From Yimella sp. cx-51 (GTDB lineage: Bacteria > Actinomycetota > Actinomycetes > Actinomycetales > Dermatophilaceae): a stretch of DNA of 64,000 nt. The stretch covers positions 1,860,001 through 1,924,000 of the forward strand of contig NZ_CP072113.1 in assembly GCF_017654605.1 (NCBI RefSeq), in the 5' to 3' direction. The position numbers were made by a program, and so were the translations under genes. Shown one piece after another: positions 1 to 9,171 of the stretch (positions within the stretch are counted from its first letter, which is position 1; every line of letters starts with the position of its first letter). Under the pieces are notes generated by a model that saw nothing but the letters and a program-made list of their open reading frames with translations, was not told the DNA's origin and searched no databases.

Positions 1-1538
1 TCCGTCCCGGCGAACCCATCCCGGCCTTCGTGTCGGTGCTGACCGGCATCAGCAACGCGATGGTGTCGTCATCCCCGCGCATCGGCGCCGTGCTGCCACC
101 CCTGCTCGATTTCCTCGAAGGCTGCGTGCTGGTGGCTCACAACGCCCCCTACGACGTCGGATTTCTCAAAGCAGCCTGCCGCGACACCCACGCCCAGTGG
201 CCCCGGCCGACCGTCATCGACACCGCGCATCTGGCCCGCCAACTGGTGACCAAGGACGAAGCCCCCAACCGCAAACTCGGGTCACTTGCTCGCCTCTTCG
301 GCGCCTCGACCACCCCCGATCACCGCGCACTGCACGATGCGCAAGCGACCGTCGACGTCCTGCACGCGTTGCTGGAACGGGTGGGCAACCTCGGTGTGCA
401 CACGCTTGAGGAATTGCAGACCTACAGCAAGACCGTCACCCCGCAGCAGCGGCGCAAGCGCGTGCTCGCCGATGGCCTGCCCGCGGCGCCGGGCGTCTAC
501 GCCTTCAAGGATTTCCGCGGAGAAGTGCTCTACGTCGGCACCTCCGTCGACATCAAGCGGCGGGTCCGCAGCTACTTCACCGAGAGCGAGAAGCGCCGTC
601 GCATGCGTGACATGGTGCAGCTCGCCGAGCAGGTGACACCGATCGTCTGTCAGACGGCCCTGGAGGCGCAAGTGCGGGAACTGCGCCTCATCGCCGAACA
701 CAAGCCGCGCTTCAACCGGCGATCTCGCTACCCCGAGCGTGCGGTCTGGTTGAAGCTCACCGATGAACCCTTCCCCCGATTGTCGGTCGTCAACACGGTG
801 CGCACCGACTCCTCCATCTACGCCGGCCCGTTCGCCTCCAAGTCAGCAGCCGAGCAAGCGATGACCGCCCTGCACGACGTCATCCCGCTGCGGCAGTGCA
901 CCAAGCGGCTGTCGACCAAGAGCTCGTCGTCGACGGCGTGCGTGCTCTACGACCTCGGGCGCTGCGGCGCACCGTGCATCGGCGAGCAGAGCGTCGACGA
1001 CTACGCACTGGTGGCAGACGAAGCAGCGCGATTCCTCACCGAGGACGCACGGCCAGTGGTCGAGAGGCTCACCGATCGCATGCACTCCCTGAGCCGGGAC
1101 GATCGCTACGAGGATGCCGCCGAGGTGCGCGACCGGCTGATGTCCTTCGTGCGCGGAGCTGCCAGGTCGCAGCGCATCGCGCCACTGGCGAGTGCATCGG
1201 AGGTCGTCGCGGCTCGCCCGGGCGCAGCCGGTGGTTGGGAGATCGTCTGTGTTCGCTACGGCCGCTTCGCGGGCACCACCCTCACCCCGCGTGGCGCCGA
1301 CCCGATGCCCTATGTCAAGGCCATGTGTGACACAGCGGAGGTGGTCGCGGCGCCCGTCGCACCCGCTCCTGCAGCGCTGCCGGAAGAAACCGAGAAGGTG
1401 CTGCACTGGCTCGAACAACCCGGCGTGCGCATCGTCCATGCAGACATCGTGTGGACCTGCCCCGTCAACGGTGCCGGTGCCTCGCGCAGCCAACTCGAGA
1501 CGCTCATGGACGGCGCCAGCGATAAGGTGAGGATGTGA
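1..1538 (+). CDS. DEDDh exonuclease / GIY-YIG (UvrC-like) fusion protein, 5' end outside window
   Basis: The reading frame is open from the first bases, so the start codon and the first exonuclease motif (DxE) lie upstream of the window. Visible are a DnaQ-type 3'-5' exonuclease part with HNAPYDVGFL (Exo II) and HDAQATVDVL (Exo III, H-x4-D), then a GIY-YIG nuclease module (PGVYAFKD...LYVGTS..IKRRVRSYFT) and a UVR-like helix pair (YEDAAEVRDRL). This fusion is common in actinobacteria and is annotated as a DEDD exonuclease or UvrC-like protein; a role in DNA repair is inferred from the domains. M. tuberculosis Rv2191 is the positional counterpart. The gene overlaps the next by 4 bp (GTGA), so the two are probably translated together. 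Confidence 0.9.
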   Translation, partial: RPGEPIPAFVSVLTGISNAMVSSSPRIGAVLPPLLDFLEGCVLVAHNAPYDVGFLKAACRDTHAQWPRPTVIDTAHLARQLVTKDEAPNRKLGSLARLFGASTTPDHRALHDAQATVDVLHALLERVGNLGVHTLEELQTYSKTVTPQQRRKRVLADGLPAAPGVYAFKDFRGEVLYVGTSVDIKRRVRSYFTESEKRRRMRDMVQLAEQVTPIVCQTALEAQVRELRLIAEHKPRFNRRSRYPERAVWLKLTDEPFPRLSVVNTVRTDSSIYAGPFASKSAAEQAMTALHDVIPLRQCTKRLSTKSSSSTACVLYDLGRCGAPCIGEQSVDDYALVADEAARFLTEDARPVVERLTDRMHSLSRDDRYEDAAEVRDRLMSFVRGAARSQRIAPLASASEVVAARPGAAGGWEIVCVRYGRFAGTTLTPRGADPMPYVKAMCDTAEVVAAPVAPAPAALPEETEKVLHWLEQPGVRIVHADIVWTCPVNGAGASRSQLETLMDGASDKVRM

Positions 1539-1813
1539 TTTCCGCCATTGTTCTCATCTCAGCCGATGTCCACCGCATCCCCGAGGTCGCTGCCGCGATC
1601 GCCGAGATCGAGGGCATCAGCGAGGTCTACTCGGTCACCGGCGATGTCGACCTGATCGCGGTCGCGAAGGTGGCACGTCACGAAGACTTCGCCGACGTCA
1701 TCGCCGACCGACTCAACAAGGTCGAAGGCGTGATCGATTCGCGCACCCACATCGCTTTCCGCACCTATTCCAAGGACGACCTGGGGGCAGCGTTCGCCCT
1801 CGGTCTGGAGTAG
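1535..1813 (+). CDS. Stand-alone Lrp/AsnC ligand-binding (RAM) domain protein
   Basis: This 92-residue protein matches the C-terminal effector-binding domain of Lrp/AsnC regulators (beta-alpha-beta fold; 'ISEVYSVTGDVDLIAVAKV' is the family core) but has no helix-turn-helix. Such single-domain proteins form dimers or octamers and bind amino acids; their own role is mostly unknown, and DNA binding is not expected. The GTG start overlaps the preceding stop codon. It converges on trpD with only 7 bp between stop codons and no terminator hairpin. A link to tryptophan or other amino-acid sensing is possible from position only. Confidence 0.85.
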   Translation: MISAIVLISADVHRIPEVAAAIAEIEGISEVYSVTGDVDLIAVAKVARHEDFADVIADRLNKVEGVIDSRTHIAFRTYSKDDLGAAFALGLE

Positions 1814-1820
1814 GTGGGTC

Positions 1821-2879
1821 TCAAGCCTGCTGGGTCGCAGCGACCCAACGGTCCAACGCCGCTGCAGCCGCACCGGAATCGATCGACACCCGCGCGGACT
1901 CGATGCCACGGCGCAACGCGGCGTTGAGGTCGTCGCTCTCGCCGAACGTGCCGCCGGAGCCGGCAGCCATCACCGCCAAAGCGATGCCGGCGTTGAGGAG
2001 CACCGCGTCGCGCACCGGGCCGGTCGCACCGGCCAACAGTTCACGCACCACACCAGCGTTGTATTCACTGTCTCCACCGCGTAGGGACTCCAGCGGCGCA
2101 CGATCGAGACCGAGTTCGACCGGATCGACGGTGTGCTGGGTGACCTCGCCGTCGTGCACCCACCAGACCGTTGAGGCGGTCGACAAGGTGAGTTCGTCCA
2201 GTCCATCGTCACCGCGGAAAACGGCAGCGGCCTGACCGCGTTCGGCGAACACGCCTGCTACCAAGGGGGCGACGCGTGCGTCGGCGACACCGACCGCCCG
2301 ATAGCGCGGGTTGGCGGGGTTGGTCATGGGTCCGAGCACGTTGAAGGCCGTCGCGATGCCCATCTCACGGCGGGTCGCGGCGGCGTGTCTCATGCTCGGG
2401 TGAAAGGTCTGCGCGAAGCAGAAGGTGATGCCGGCGTCCTGCGCCACCTGCACCACCTGCGCAGGGGTGAGGTCGAGACGAACGCCGAGCGCCCCCATCA
2501 CGTCGGCCGAACCGGTGGAGGATGACGAGGCACGGTTGCCGTGCTTGACGATCTTCGCCCCAGCCCCGGCGCAGACGATGGACGCCATCGAGGAGATGTT
2601 GACCGTGTGGGCACGATCACCGCCGGTGCCGACGATGTCGAGGGTTTCGCCGTCGACCACGATCGGCACCGCGTGTTCGACCATCGAGTCGGCCAGCCCA
2701 CGCAACTCGGCGACCGTCTCGCCCTTGCTGCGCAGGGCGACAAGAAATCCCGCCAACTGCGAAGGCGTGGCATTGCCGGACATGATCTCGTCCATCGCCC
2801 ACGAGCTCTGCTCGAGCGTGAGATCCGTGCCTTGGATGAGGGTGGTGAGGACGTCCGACCAGGTCAGCTGGACAGACAC
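1821..2879 (-). CDS. trpD: Anthranilate phosphoribosyltransferase
   Basis: TrpD joins anthranilate to PRPP to give phosphoribosyl-anthranilate, the second step of tryptophan synthesis. The 352-residue protein shows the PRPP-binding DIVGTGGDRAHTVNISSMAS motif, the KHGNRASSS loop that binds phosphate and anthranilate, and the RREMGIATAFNVLGPMTNPA region. I chose the GTG at 2879 because homologues begin with about ten residues before the first helix (WSDVLTTLI) and because it lies 4 bp after the preceding gene's stop; upstream in-frame residues are low-quality Arg/Pro-rich sequence. The other trp genes are not in the window. Confidence 0.95.
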   Translation of the reverse strand: MSVQLTWSDVLTTLIQGTDLTLEQSSWAMDEIMSGNATPSQLAGFLVALRSKGETVAELRGLADSMVEHAVPIVVDGETLDIVGTGGDRAHTVNISSMASIVCAGAGAKIVKHGNRASSSSTGSADVMGALGVRLDLTPAQVVQVAQDAGITFCFAQTFHPSMRHAAATRREMGIATAFNVLGPMTNPANPRYRAVGVADARVAPLVAGVFAERGQAAAVFRGDDGLDELTLSTASTVWWVHDGEVTQHTVDPVELGLDRAPLESLRGGDSEYNAGVVRELLAGATGPVRDAVLLNAGIALAVMAAGSGGTFGESDDLNAALRRGIESARVSIDSGAAAAALDRWVAATQQA

Positions 2880-2883
2880 CCGT

Positions 2884-3327
2884 TCAGTCCTGTCGGGCGA
2901 GGGTGGCGATCGTGTTACACAGCGCCAGCGGGTCGAGCGGGTGCGGCACAGCCGCCTCGGCCATGGACCAGGAGGCCAACCAACCGTCGGCAGCGCGCCC
3001 GGTGAGCACCAGCACCTTCGGACAGTTCTCGATCTCATTCTTCAACTGTCGGGTGAGGCCGAGGCCGCCCATGGGCACCGCTTCACCATCGAGGATGAGC
3101 AGGTCGTAGTGCTCCTTCTCCACGGCGTCGATAACCGCAGCGGCAGTGGCGCACTCCCGCCAGGCGACGATCTCGACGTCCTTCGCGGGACGACGCCCCA
3201 CACCGACGCGGACTGCGTCCCTGGTGGCGCTGTCGTCGCTGTAGAGCAGGACGGTCAACTGACGCGGCCCCGAGGGCTGCTCGGAGCGGTCGGCGGTGGC
3301 CGCAGGAACCGGGACGTTCGAACTCAT
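2884..3327 (-). CDS. Receiver-like (response regulator) protein, atypical
   Basis: The 147-residue protein has a CheY-like fold with no output domain. It keeps the acidic pair in LLYSDD, the phospho-acceptor Asp in LLILDGE and the Thr in VLVLTG, but the conserved Lys of the last motif (KPxd) is replaced: the sequence reads VPHPLDPLAL. Phosphorylation-dependent switching may therefore be altered. It sits 4 bp upstream of trpD and is probably cotranscribed. The ATG at 3327 is supported by a TAGCAT hexamer ending 7 nt before it, which suggests a leaderless mRNA; longer in-frame starts upstream lie before that promoter. No sensor kinase gene is near. Confidence 0.75.
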   Translation of the reverse strand: MSSNVPVPAATADRSEQPSGPRQLTVLLYSDDSATRDAVRVGVGRRPAKDVEIVAWRECATAAAVIDAVEKEHYDLLILDGEAVPMGGLGLTRQLKNEIENCPKVLVLTGRAADGWLASWSMAEAAVPHPLDPLALCNTIATLARQD

Positions 3328-3334
3328 GGCGACG

Positions 3335-3340
3335 ATGCTA
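3335..3340 (-). promoter_or_regulatory. -10 element TAGCAT, leaderless start of the receiver-like gene
   Basis: TAGCAT lies 7 nt before the ATG at 3327, so transcription should start at or next to the A of the start codon. Confidence 0.6.
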
Positions 3341-3517
3341 CCGACCCTCTGACGCCGCAGCGTCGCACCTCCGGTCCCATCCGCCGCGATCGGGCAATCG
3401 TTGTGAAACGCAAGGAATCCGCCAAGTACGACGGGCACGATCGCGTGACCTTGCCCGTTGAGTCACGGGAAGTTCACGAAATCGGGGGTCGGTCGCGCAT
3501 GTGCGCCCCGATGGGGC

Positions 3518-3523
3518 CATAAT
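3518..3523 (+). promoter_or_regulatory. -10 element CATAAT, leaderless start of ctaE
   Basis: CATAAT is followed by exactly 6 nt and the GTG at 3530. No Shine-Dalgarno sequence precedes this GTG, which fits a leaderless transcript for the ctaE-qcrCAB operon. Confidence 0.55.
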
Positions 3524-3529
3524 GGCGCT

Positions 3530-4174
3530 GTGGCGACAGCAACTACAGCTCCCTCGAGCACCCCCGGGGCATCCCGCTCGGTGACTCGACCGAACACGAC
3601 GGCCGTCGGGACAATGATCTGGCTCTCCAGCGAGCTGATGTTCTTCGCAGGCCTCTTCGCGATGTACTTCACGATCCGCGCAGTGGCCCCCGATCTGTGG
3701 GAGAGCCGCACCGAGGCGCTGAACGTGCCCTTCGCGACGGTCAACACCTTGATCCTGGTGATCTCCTCGGTCTGGTGCCAGCTCGGCGTGTTCAAGGCGG
3801 AGGCCGGTCAGCCGGCACGCACCGGCAAGCTCCTGCAGGTCGGCAAATGGGGCATGCGCGAGTGGTACGCCCTCACCTACATCTTCGGCGCCATCTTCGT
3901 GTCGGGTCAGGTGCTGGAGTACTCCGAGATGCACGCCCACGGCATCTCGATGAACTCCGACGCCTACGGCTCGGTCTTCTACATGACCACCGGCTTCCAC
4001 GGCCTGCACGTCACCGCCGGCCTCGTGGCATTCCTGCTGATCATCGGCCGCACCTTCACCACGCGCCGTTACACCCACACCCAGGCCACGGGCGCGATCG
4101 TCACCTCCTACTACTGGCACTTCGTCGACGTCGTGTGGATCGCCCTGTTCGCGACGATCTACCTGCTGAAGTGA
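3530..4174 (+). CDS. ctaE: Cytochrome c oxidase subunit III
   Basis: CtaE is a multi-helix membrane subunit of the aa3-type cytochrome c oxidase that stabilises subunit I. The 214-residue protein has the family pattern of five membrane segments and the typical FxLSSxxMFFxxLFAMYF-like first helix ([20 protein letters not shown]), the [13 protein letters not shown] motif and the terminal [14 protein letters not shown] motif. The GTG at 3530 fits the family N-terminus and the leaderless promoter; extension to 3458 would add non-conserved residues. It leads the operon ctaE-qcrC-qcrA-qcrB, matching the bc1-aa3 supercomplex of actinobacteria. Confidence 0.95.
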   Translation: MATATTAPSSTPGASRSVTRPNTTAVGTMIWLSSELMFFAGLFAMYFTIRAVAPDLWESRTEALNVPFATVNTLILVISSVWCQLGVFKAEAGQPARTGKLLQVGKWGMREWYALTYIFGAIFVSGQVLEYSEMHAHGISMNSDAYGSVFYMTTGFHGLHVTAGLVAFLLIIGRTFTTRRYTHTQATGAIVTSYYWHFVDVVWIALFATIYLLK

Positions 4175-4214
4175 CCCCCACTCTTTCCGCCCGCATCGAC
4201 GACAGGACAAATTC

Positions 4215-5012
4215 GTGAGTTCCATCGCCGCCCGTCGCCGGCATCCCGCAGCTCTCCTGGTCGTGCTCCTGCTCGGCTTGGTGATGGTCGGCGGGTTGTA
4301 CGCCGTGTTCGCGCCCAAGAGCGCGGACGCGTCTGCGGCCTCCGCGGGGGCTGTTGCCTCCGAGGACAAGGTCAGCCAGGGCAAGCAGCTCTTCCTCGCC
4401 AACTGCGCCAGCTGCCACGGCAGCGCTGCCGCCGGTGGCCCCAACGGTCCGTCGCTGGTCGGTGTTGGTGCCGCAGCTGTCGACTTCCAGGTTGGTACCG
4501 GCCGTATGCCGATGCAGCAGCCGGGCGTGCAGGCCGGCCGCAACATGCCGCAGATGGACCCCAAGCAGACCGCAGCGCTGGCCGCCTACGTGGCCTCGCT
4601 GGGTGATGGCCCGGGCGTCCCGAGCAAGCAGTACACCGAAGGCGGCGGCAACGTCGCCAAGGGCGGCGAGCTGTTCCGGGTCAACTGCGCGATGTGCCAC
4701 AACTTCGCCGGCTCCGGCGGTGCGCTGACCCGCGGCAAGTACGCCCCGTCGCTGATGAACGTCAGCGGTAAGCACATGTACGAGGCCATGGTCACCGGAC
4801 CGCAGTCGATGCCGGTCTTCAACGACTCCAACCTCTCCCCGCAGGACAAGCAGGACATCATCTCGTTCCTGAAGTACCTCGAGTCCGAGCCGGCCCAGGG
4901 CGGCCACAACATGGGCAGCCTCGGCCCGGTGGCTGACGGTCTGTTCGCCTGGACGATCTTCATCGGCCTGCTCATCGGCGCTGCCGTCTGGCTGGGTAAG
5001 AAGGCCGCCTGA
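4215..5012 (+). CDS. qcrC: Cytochrome bc1 complex diheme cytochrome c subunit
   Basis: QcrC carries electrons from the Rieske centre straight to CtaC in actinobacteria, which lack a soluble cytochrome c. The 265-residue protein has an N-terminal membrane anchor (about residues 11-33), two haem-binding motifs CASCH (C64-H68) and CAMCH (C158-H162), and a C-terminal membrane helix (about 240-262). Its stop codon overlaps the qcrA start by one base (TGATG), indicating coupled translation. Length and two-haem layout agree with the family. Confidence 0.97.
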   Translation: MSSIAARRRHPAALLVVLLLGLVMVGGLYAVFAPKSADASAASAGAVASEDKVSQGKQLFLANCASCHGSAAAGGPNGPSLVGVGAAAVDFQVGTGRMPMQQPGVQAGRNMPQMDPKQTAALAAYVASLGDGPGVPSKQYTEGGGNVAKGGELFRVNCAMCHNFAGSGGALTRGKYAPSLMNVSGKHMYEAMVTGPQSMPVFNDSNLSPQDKQDIISFLKYLESEPAQGGHNMGSLGPVADGLFAWTIFIGLLIGAAVWLGKKAA

Positions 5013-6103
5013 TGTCCGATCTCACTCCCGACAAGGAAGCCTCAGTGACCCACGACGTCCAACCGGGCGCTACCGGCACCGATGTGGTTTCGCACGATCA
5101 CGGCAACCTGCCCGATTCGTTCGACAACCCCGGCCTGCCGCCGCACATCCACCGGCACGGTGACACCGACGAGAAGGCCGCCAAGAGGTCCGAGACCCAG
5201 GTCGCGGCCATGTTCGGGCTGTCGATGCTGTTCACCGTCCTTTTCATCGTGGCCTACTTCGCCATCGACAAGGACGCCGTCATCACCTTGCCGCTGACCG
5301 GCCCGGTCATGGCCGTGCACACCGCGCTCGGTGTGACGCTGGGCTTCTCGGTGCTGTTCATCGGTCTTGGCGCTGTGCACTGGGCCAAGACCCTGATGTC
5401 GGACGAGGAGATCATCGAGGAGCGCCACCCGCTGCGCTCCGACGACGAAACCCGTGGCGCCGTCACCAAGATCCTCAGCGACGCCGGTGAATCCACCCAG
5501 ATCACCCGTCGCCCGCTGATCAAGATGACCATGGGTGGCGCGCTCGGCCTGTTCGCCCTGCCCCTCGGTCTGCAACTCCTCGGCTCGATGGGCCCGCTGC
5601 CGCGCAACGACCTTGAGGTCACCCTGTGGGGTAAGCAGCTCAACGGTAAGAAGCGCCGGCTGATGCGCGACCCCGACGGCACGGCCATCCGGCTGTCCGA
5701 TGTCACTCTCGGCTCGGTCTTCCACGTGCTGCCCGAAGGTGTCAACGACACCGAGCACCCGATGAACGAGAAGGCCAAGGCCTCGGTGATCCTGATCAGC
5801 CTCGATGAGGAGAAGATCCGGTCGCAGAAGCAGAAGGACTGGGGCCTGGGCGGCGTCGTCGCCTACTCCAAGATCTGCACCCACGTCGGATGCCCGGTGG
5901 GCCTCTACGAGCAGCAGACCCACCACCTGCTCTGCCCGTGCCACCAGTCCACCTTCGACCTCACGCAGGACTGCAAGGTCATCTTCGGTCCCGCCAAGCG
6001 TCCGCTGCCGCAGTTGAGGATCTCGGTTGACGACGAGGGCTACCTCGTTGCCGACGGTGACTTCGACGAAGCGGTCGGCCCGAGCTTCTGGGAGCTTGCA
6101 TGA
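5012..6103 (+). CDS. qcrA: Cytochrome bc1 complex Rieske iron-sulfur subunit
   Basis: QcrA carries the [2Fe-2S] cluster that oxidises menaquinol. The 363-residue protein has a polar N-terminal domain, membrane segments near 66-85, 99-121 and 174-192, and a Rieske fold with the ligand motifs CTHVGC (C289, H291) and CPCH (C308, H311); C294 and C310 would form the disulfide. The three-helix anchor is the actinobacterial type. It overlaps qcrC by 1 bp and qcrB by 4 bp. Confidence 0.97.
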   Translation: MSDLTPDKEASVTHDVQPGATGTDVVSHDHGNLPDSFDNPGLPPHIHRHGDTDEKAAKRSETQVAAMFGLSMLFTVLFIVAYFAIDKDAVITLPLTGPVMAVHTALGVTLGFSVLFIGLGAVHWAKTLMSDEEIIEERHPLRSDDETRGAVTKILSDAGESTQITRRPLIKMTMGGALGLFALPLGLQLLGSMGPLPRNDLEVTLWGKQLNGKKRRLMRDPDGTAIRLSDVTLGSVFHVLPEGVNDTEHPMNEKAKASVILISLDEEKIRSQKQKDWGLGGVVAYSKICTHVGCPVGLYEQQTHHLLCPCHQSTFDLTQDCKVIFGPAKRPLPQLRISVDDEGYLVADGDFDEAVGPSFWELA

Positions 6104-7899
6104 GTACCGCCTCAACCCGCCCCGCCGACGCATTGCGCGCGGACGACCGCACCGACGCCCCCAAGAAGGGCGGCGGCCCGGCTGGCGCCATCGGCAACTG
6201 GGTCGATGAGCGCACCGGAGCTGCTGGTGCGGCGAAGTTCCTCATGAAGAAGGTCTTCCCCGACCACTGGTCCTTCATGCTCGGCGAGATCGCGATGTAC
6301 TCGATGATCGTCGTGCTGATCACCGGCACCTTCCTGACCTTCTGGTTCGTGCCGAGCATGGGCCACACGGTCTACGACGGCTCCTACGTGCCGCTGCGCG
6401 GTATTCCGATGTCGGAGGCCTTCGCCTCGACGGTCAACATCTCGATGGACATCCGAGGCGGTCTGCTGATCCGCCAGATGCACCACTGGGGCGCGCTGAT
6501 CTTCGTCGTCTCGATCATGTTGCACATGTTCCGGGTGTTCTTCACCGGTGCATTCCGCAAGCCGCGTGAGATCAACTGGGTCATCGGCCTGCTGCTGTTC
6601 ATGCTCGCGATGATCGAGGGCTTCGCCGGCTACTCGCTGCCGGACGATCTGCTGTCGGGCACCGGCATCCGTGCGGCGCAGGGCTTCATCCTCAGCGTGC
6701 CGGTGATCGGTTCCTACATCGCCTACGGCCTGTTCGGCGGCGGTTTCCCCGGTGAGGCGATCATCCCCCGACTGTTCACCGTGCACGTCCTGCTGCTGCC
6801 GGCCGCGCTGATCGGTCTGTTCACCGCGCACATCCTGCTGGTGATGGTGCACAAGCACACCCAGTTCCCCGGGCCCGGCCGCACCGAGAAGAACGTCGTC
6901 GGCTTCCCGTTGATGCCGGTCTACACGGCCAAGGCCGGTGGCTTCTTCTTCATCGTGTTCGGCATCATCGCGCTCATCTCGGGCCTGGTGACGATGAACC
7001 CGATCTGGGCCTACGGTCCGTACGAACCCACCCAGGTGACGGCTGGCTCGCAGCCCGACTGGTACATGGGCTTCGCAGACGGTGCATTGCGTCTGCTACC
7101 AGGCTTCTTGGAGTTCAACCTGCTGGGTCACACCTACAGCTTCAACGTCATGATCGGCGCAGTGCTGCTCATTCCGTTGATGTGGACCGCGATGGGCATC
7201 TACCCGTTCTTGGAGCGCTGGGTCACCGGCGACACCAAGGAGCACCACCTGCTTGACCGCCCGCGCAACGCGCCGACCCGTACCGGCATCGGAATGGCGT
7301 TCATCACCTTCTACTTCGTGCTTCTGTTCGCCTCCGGCAACGACCTCATGGCCATCAAGCTGCACATGTCGATCAACGACCTGACGTATTTCTTCCGGGT
7401 CTTCGTCTTCGTCGGGCCGCTCATCGCGTTCTGGGTCACCAAACGCATCTGCTTGAGCCTGCAGCGCCGCGACCGCGACCTGGTGCTGCACGGCCGCGAA
7501 ACCGGACGCATCGTGCGTACCGCCGAGGGTCGCTTCTTCGAAGCACACGAGCCGATCGACGAGTACAAGCGCTGGCCGCTGGTGTCGTACATCTCGCACC
7601 GTCCGTTCGAGGCAGGTGCGGACGCCGACGCCAACGGGGTGCGCCGCAAGGCTGCCAAGGGTGAGAAGCTGCGGGCGAAGTTGTCACACTTCTACTTCGC
7701 CGACCGCATCGAGCCGGTCACCCCGCGTGAACTGGCTGAGGCCCACCACGACGACGACGCGCACGCGGCGGCGTTGGAGCAGGCTGCGATCGCCGGCACC
7801 AAGACCGACGAGTTCGGCCACTTCAAGGGTGCTGGTGCTGCCCAGCAGCTCGGTGACAACAGCGCCTACGCTCCCCGCGAGACCAGCGACACGCACTGA
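6100..7899 (+). CDS. qcrB: Cytochrome bc1 complex cytochrome b subunit
   Basis: QcrB binds the two b haems and the quinone sites. The 599-residue protein has the expected long run of membrane helices, including RQMHHWGALIFVVSIMLHM (haem histidines) and a second His-bearing helix (FTVHVLLLPAALIGLFTAH). The quinol-site region is present as NPIWAYGPYEPTQ. After the last helix there is a soluble tail of roughly 130 residues, rich in charged residues and Ala, typical of actinobacteria though on the long side here. The ATG overlaps the qcrA stop (ATGA). It is the last clear member of the ctaE-qcrCAB operon. Confidence 0.97.
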   Translation: MSTASTRPADALRADDRTDAPKKGGGPAGAIGNWVDERTGAAGAAKFLMKKVFPDHWSFMLGEIAMYSMIVVLITGTFLTFWFVPSMGHTVYDGSYVPLRGIPMSEAFASTVNISMDIRGGLLIRQMHHWGALIFVVSIMLHMFRVFFTGAFRKPREINWVIGLLLFMLAMIEGFAGYSLPDDLLSGTGIRAAQGFILSVPVIGSYIAYGLFGGGFPGEAIIPRLFTVHVLLLPAALIGLFTAHILLVMVHKHTQFPGPGRTEKNVVGFPLMPVYTAKAGGFFFIVFGIIALISGLVTMNPIWAYGPYEPTQVTAGSQPDWYMGFADGALRLLPGFLEFNLLGHTYSFNVMIGAVLLIPLMWTAMGIYPFLERWVTGDTKEHHLLDRPRNAPTRTGIGMAFITFYFVLLFASGNDLMAIKLHMSINDLTYFFRVFVFVGPLIAFWVTKRICLSLQRRDRDLVLHGRETGRIVRTAEGRFFEAHEPIDEYKRWPLVSYISHRPFEAGADADANGVRRKAAKGEKLRAKLSHFYFADRIEPVTPRELAEAHHDDDAHAAALEQAAIAGTKTDEFGHFKGAGAAQQLGDNSAYAPRETSDTH

Positions 7900-7939
7900 T
7901 CCCGCACTGTCCTGACCACCGAACCGGCTGGCTGCTTTG

Positions 7940-8737
7940 ATGAAGAGTGACGTGAATCCTGCGCTGCTCCAGGGCAACTGGCCGGTTCGGTGCGTCTGGG
8001 GAGGGTCCGGAGCCCGCTACGCGGCGCACGCCGCCACTACACCACTTCTCGCGGTGGTCGTTGACGTCTGCAGCTTCACCACCTGCGTCTCCATGGCCAC
8101 CGATCGCGGCGCGTTGGTCTACCCCTACCGGTGGCACGACGCAGGAGCCGGCCACCTGGCGCAGCGCACGGGTGCGGTGCTGGCTGGGCACCGCGGACCC
8201 CGGAGCGTCGGCGATCCGCCCGGAGAACTGTCCCTCTCCCCCGCCTCGATCCTGGCGGCCGATCCTTTCAAGGCGCTGGTGCTTCCTTCGCCGAACGGCT
8301 CAACCATCAGCGCGGTGCTTGCCGAGACCGGTGCCGAGGTGGTCGCTGGCTGCTTGCGCAATGCCCGCGCGGTCGGCGAATACGCGGCAGAGCACCTCGC
8401 TCGCGGCGGTGAGGTGCTGGTCGTGCCCGCCGGCGAACGCTGGCCCGACGGCACGATGCGCGTCGCCAACGAGGACTTCTGGGGTGCCGGAGCCATCCTG
8501 TGCGGACTGCCGGCCGAGGCCCGCTCCCCGGAGGCCGAATCGGCCGTTGATGCATACCGCGCCGTCAAGCGATCGCTGGCCGGACGGTTGAAGACCGTCA
8601 GCAGCGGCCTGGAGCTCCTGGCCAAGGGGTACGGCGACGATCTCAACCTGATCGGCCAACTGAACGCCAGCAACGGCGTCCCGAAGCTGCGGGACGGCGC
8701 CTTCCAACCGACCAGGCAGCCCAGGCAACTGACGTGA
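7940..8737 (+). CDS. ComB-like 2-phosphosulfolactate phosphatase family protein
   Basis: The protein of about 265 residues matches the ComB family, whose archaeal founder makes sulfolactate for coenzyme M. Visible family signatures are VVVDVCSFTTCV (metal-binding acid), LPSPNGSTIS and the C-terminal region DDLNLIGQLNASNGVPKL. Actinobacteria lack coenzyme M synthesis, so the substrate here is unknown. The ATG at 7940 is taken as start; a TTG directly before it is an alternative. It follows qcrB by 40 bp and overlaps the next gene by 4 bp (GTGA). Confidence 0.8.
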   Translation: MKSDVNPALLQGNWPVRCVWGGSGARYAAHAATTPLLAVVVDVCSFTTCVSMATDRGALVYPYRWHDAGAGHLAQRTGAVLAGHRGPRSVGDPPGELSLSPASILAADPFKALVLPSPNGSTISAVLAETGAEVVAGCLRNARAVGEYAAEHLARGGEVLVVPAGERWPDGTMRVANEDFWGAGAILCGLPAEARSPEAESAVDAYRAVKRSLAGRLKTVSSGLELLAKGYGDDLNLIGQLNASNGVPKLRDGAFQPTRQPRQLT

Positions 8738-9102
8738 CTGCTGCGTTGAGCAGGGAGCAGTTCGAGGACGTCGTGGCGGACGCCCTGGACGAGATCCCGC
8801 AGGAGCTGCTCGACCGTCTCGACAACGTGGTCTTCCTCATCGAGGACGAACCCACCGATGAGCAGCGTCCCCCGCACGGAGACCTCCTCGGGCTGTACGT
8901 GGGCATCCCTCTTCCTGAGCGCCTCGACAGCTACCACTACGGTTCGATGCCCGACCGCATCTACCTGTTCCAGGGTCCACTCACGCGACACAGCCGTGAT
9001 CGGGACAACCTCGTGGAACAGATCCGGGTGACCACCCTGCACGAGATCGGTCACTACTTCGGCATCGACGACGACCGGCTGCACGAACTCGGTTGGGGCT
9101 AG
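8734..9102 (+). CDS. Small zincin-type metallopeptidase family protein
   Basis: The 122-residue protein carries the zinc-binding HEIGHYFGID motif (H103, E104, H107) near its C-terminus, with IYLFQGP and TTLHEIGHYFG blocks typical of the short 'metallopeptidase family protein' of actinobacteria (possible zinicin-like fold). The substrate is unknown. No signal peptide is present, so it should be cytoplasmic. It overlaps the ComB-like gene and ends just before a strong bidirectional hairpin. Confidence 0.8.
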   Translation: MTAALSREQFEDVVADALDEIPQELLDRLDNVVFLIEDEPTDEQRPPHGDLLGLYVGIPLPERLDSYHYGSMPDRIYLFQGPLTRHSRDRDNLVEQIRVTTLHEIGHYFGIDDDRLHELGWG

Positions 9103-9115
9103 CAAGCCCCAACAC

Positions 9116-9159
9116 CACGCGAAGAAGCCCCAGAACGATGCCTGGGGCTTCTTCGCGTG
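9116..9159. terminator. Bidirectional terminator hairpin
   Basis: A perfect 18-bp inverted repeat (9116-9133 and 9142-9159) with an 8-nt loop lies between the convergent metallopeptidase and ctaF genes. Confidence 0.85.
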
Positions 9160-9171
9160 TGCTTGTTCAGA

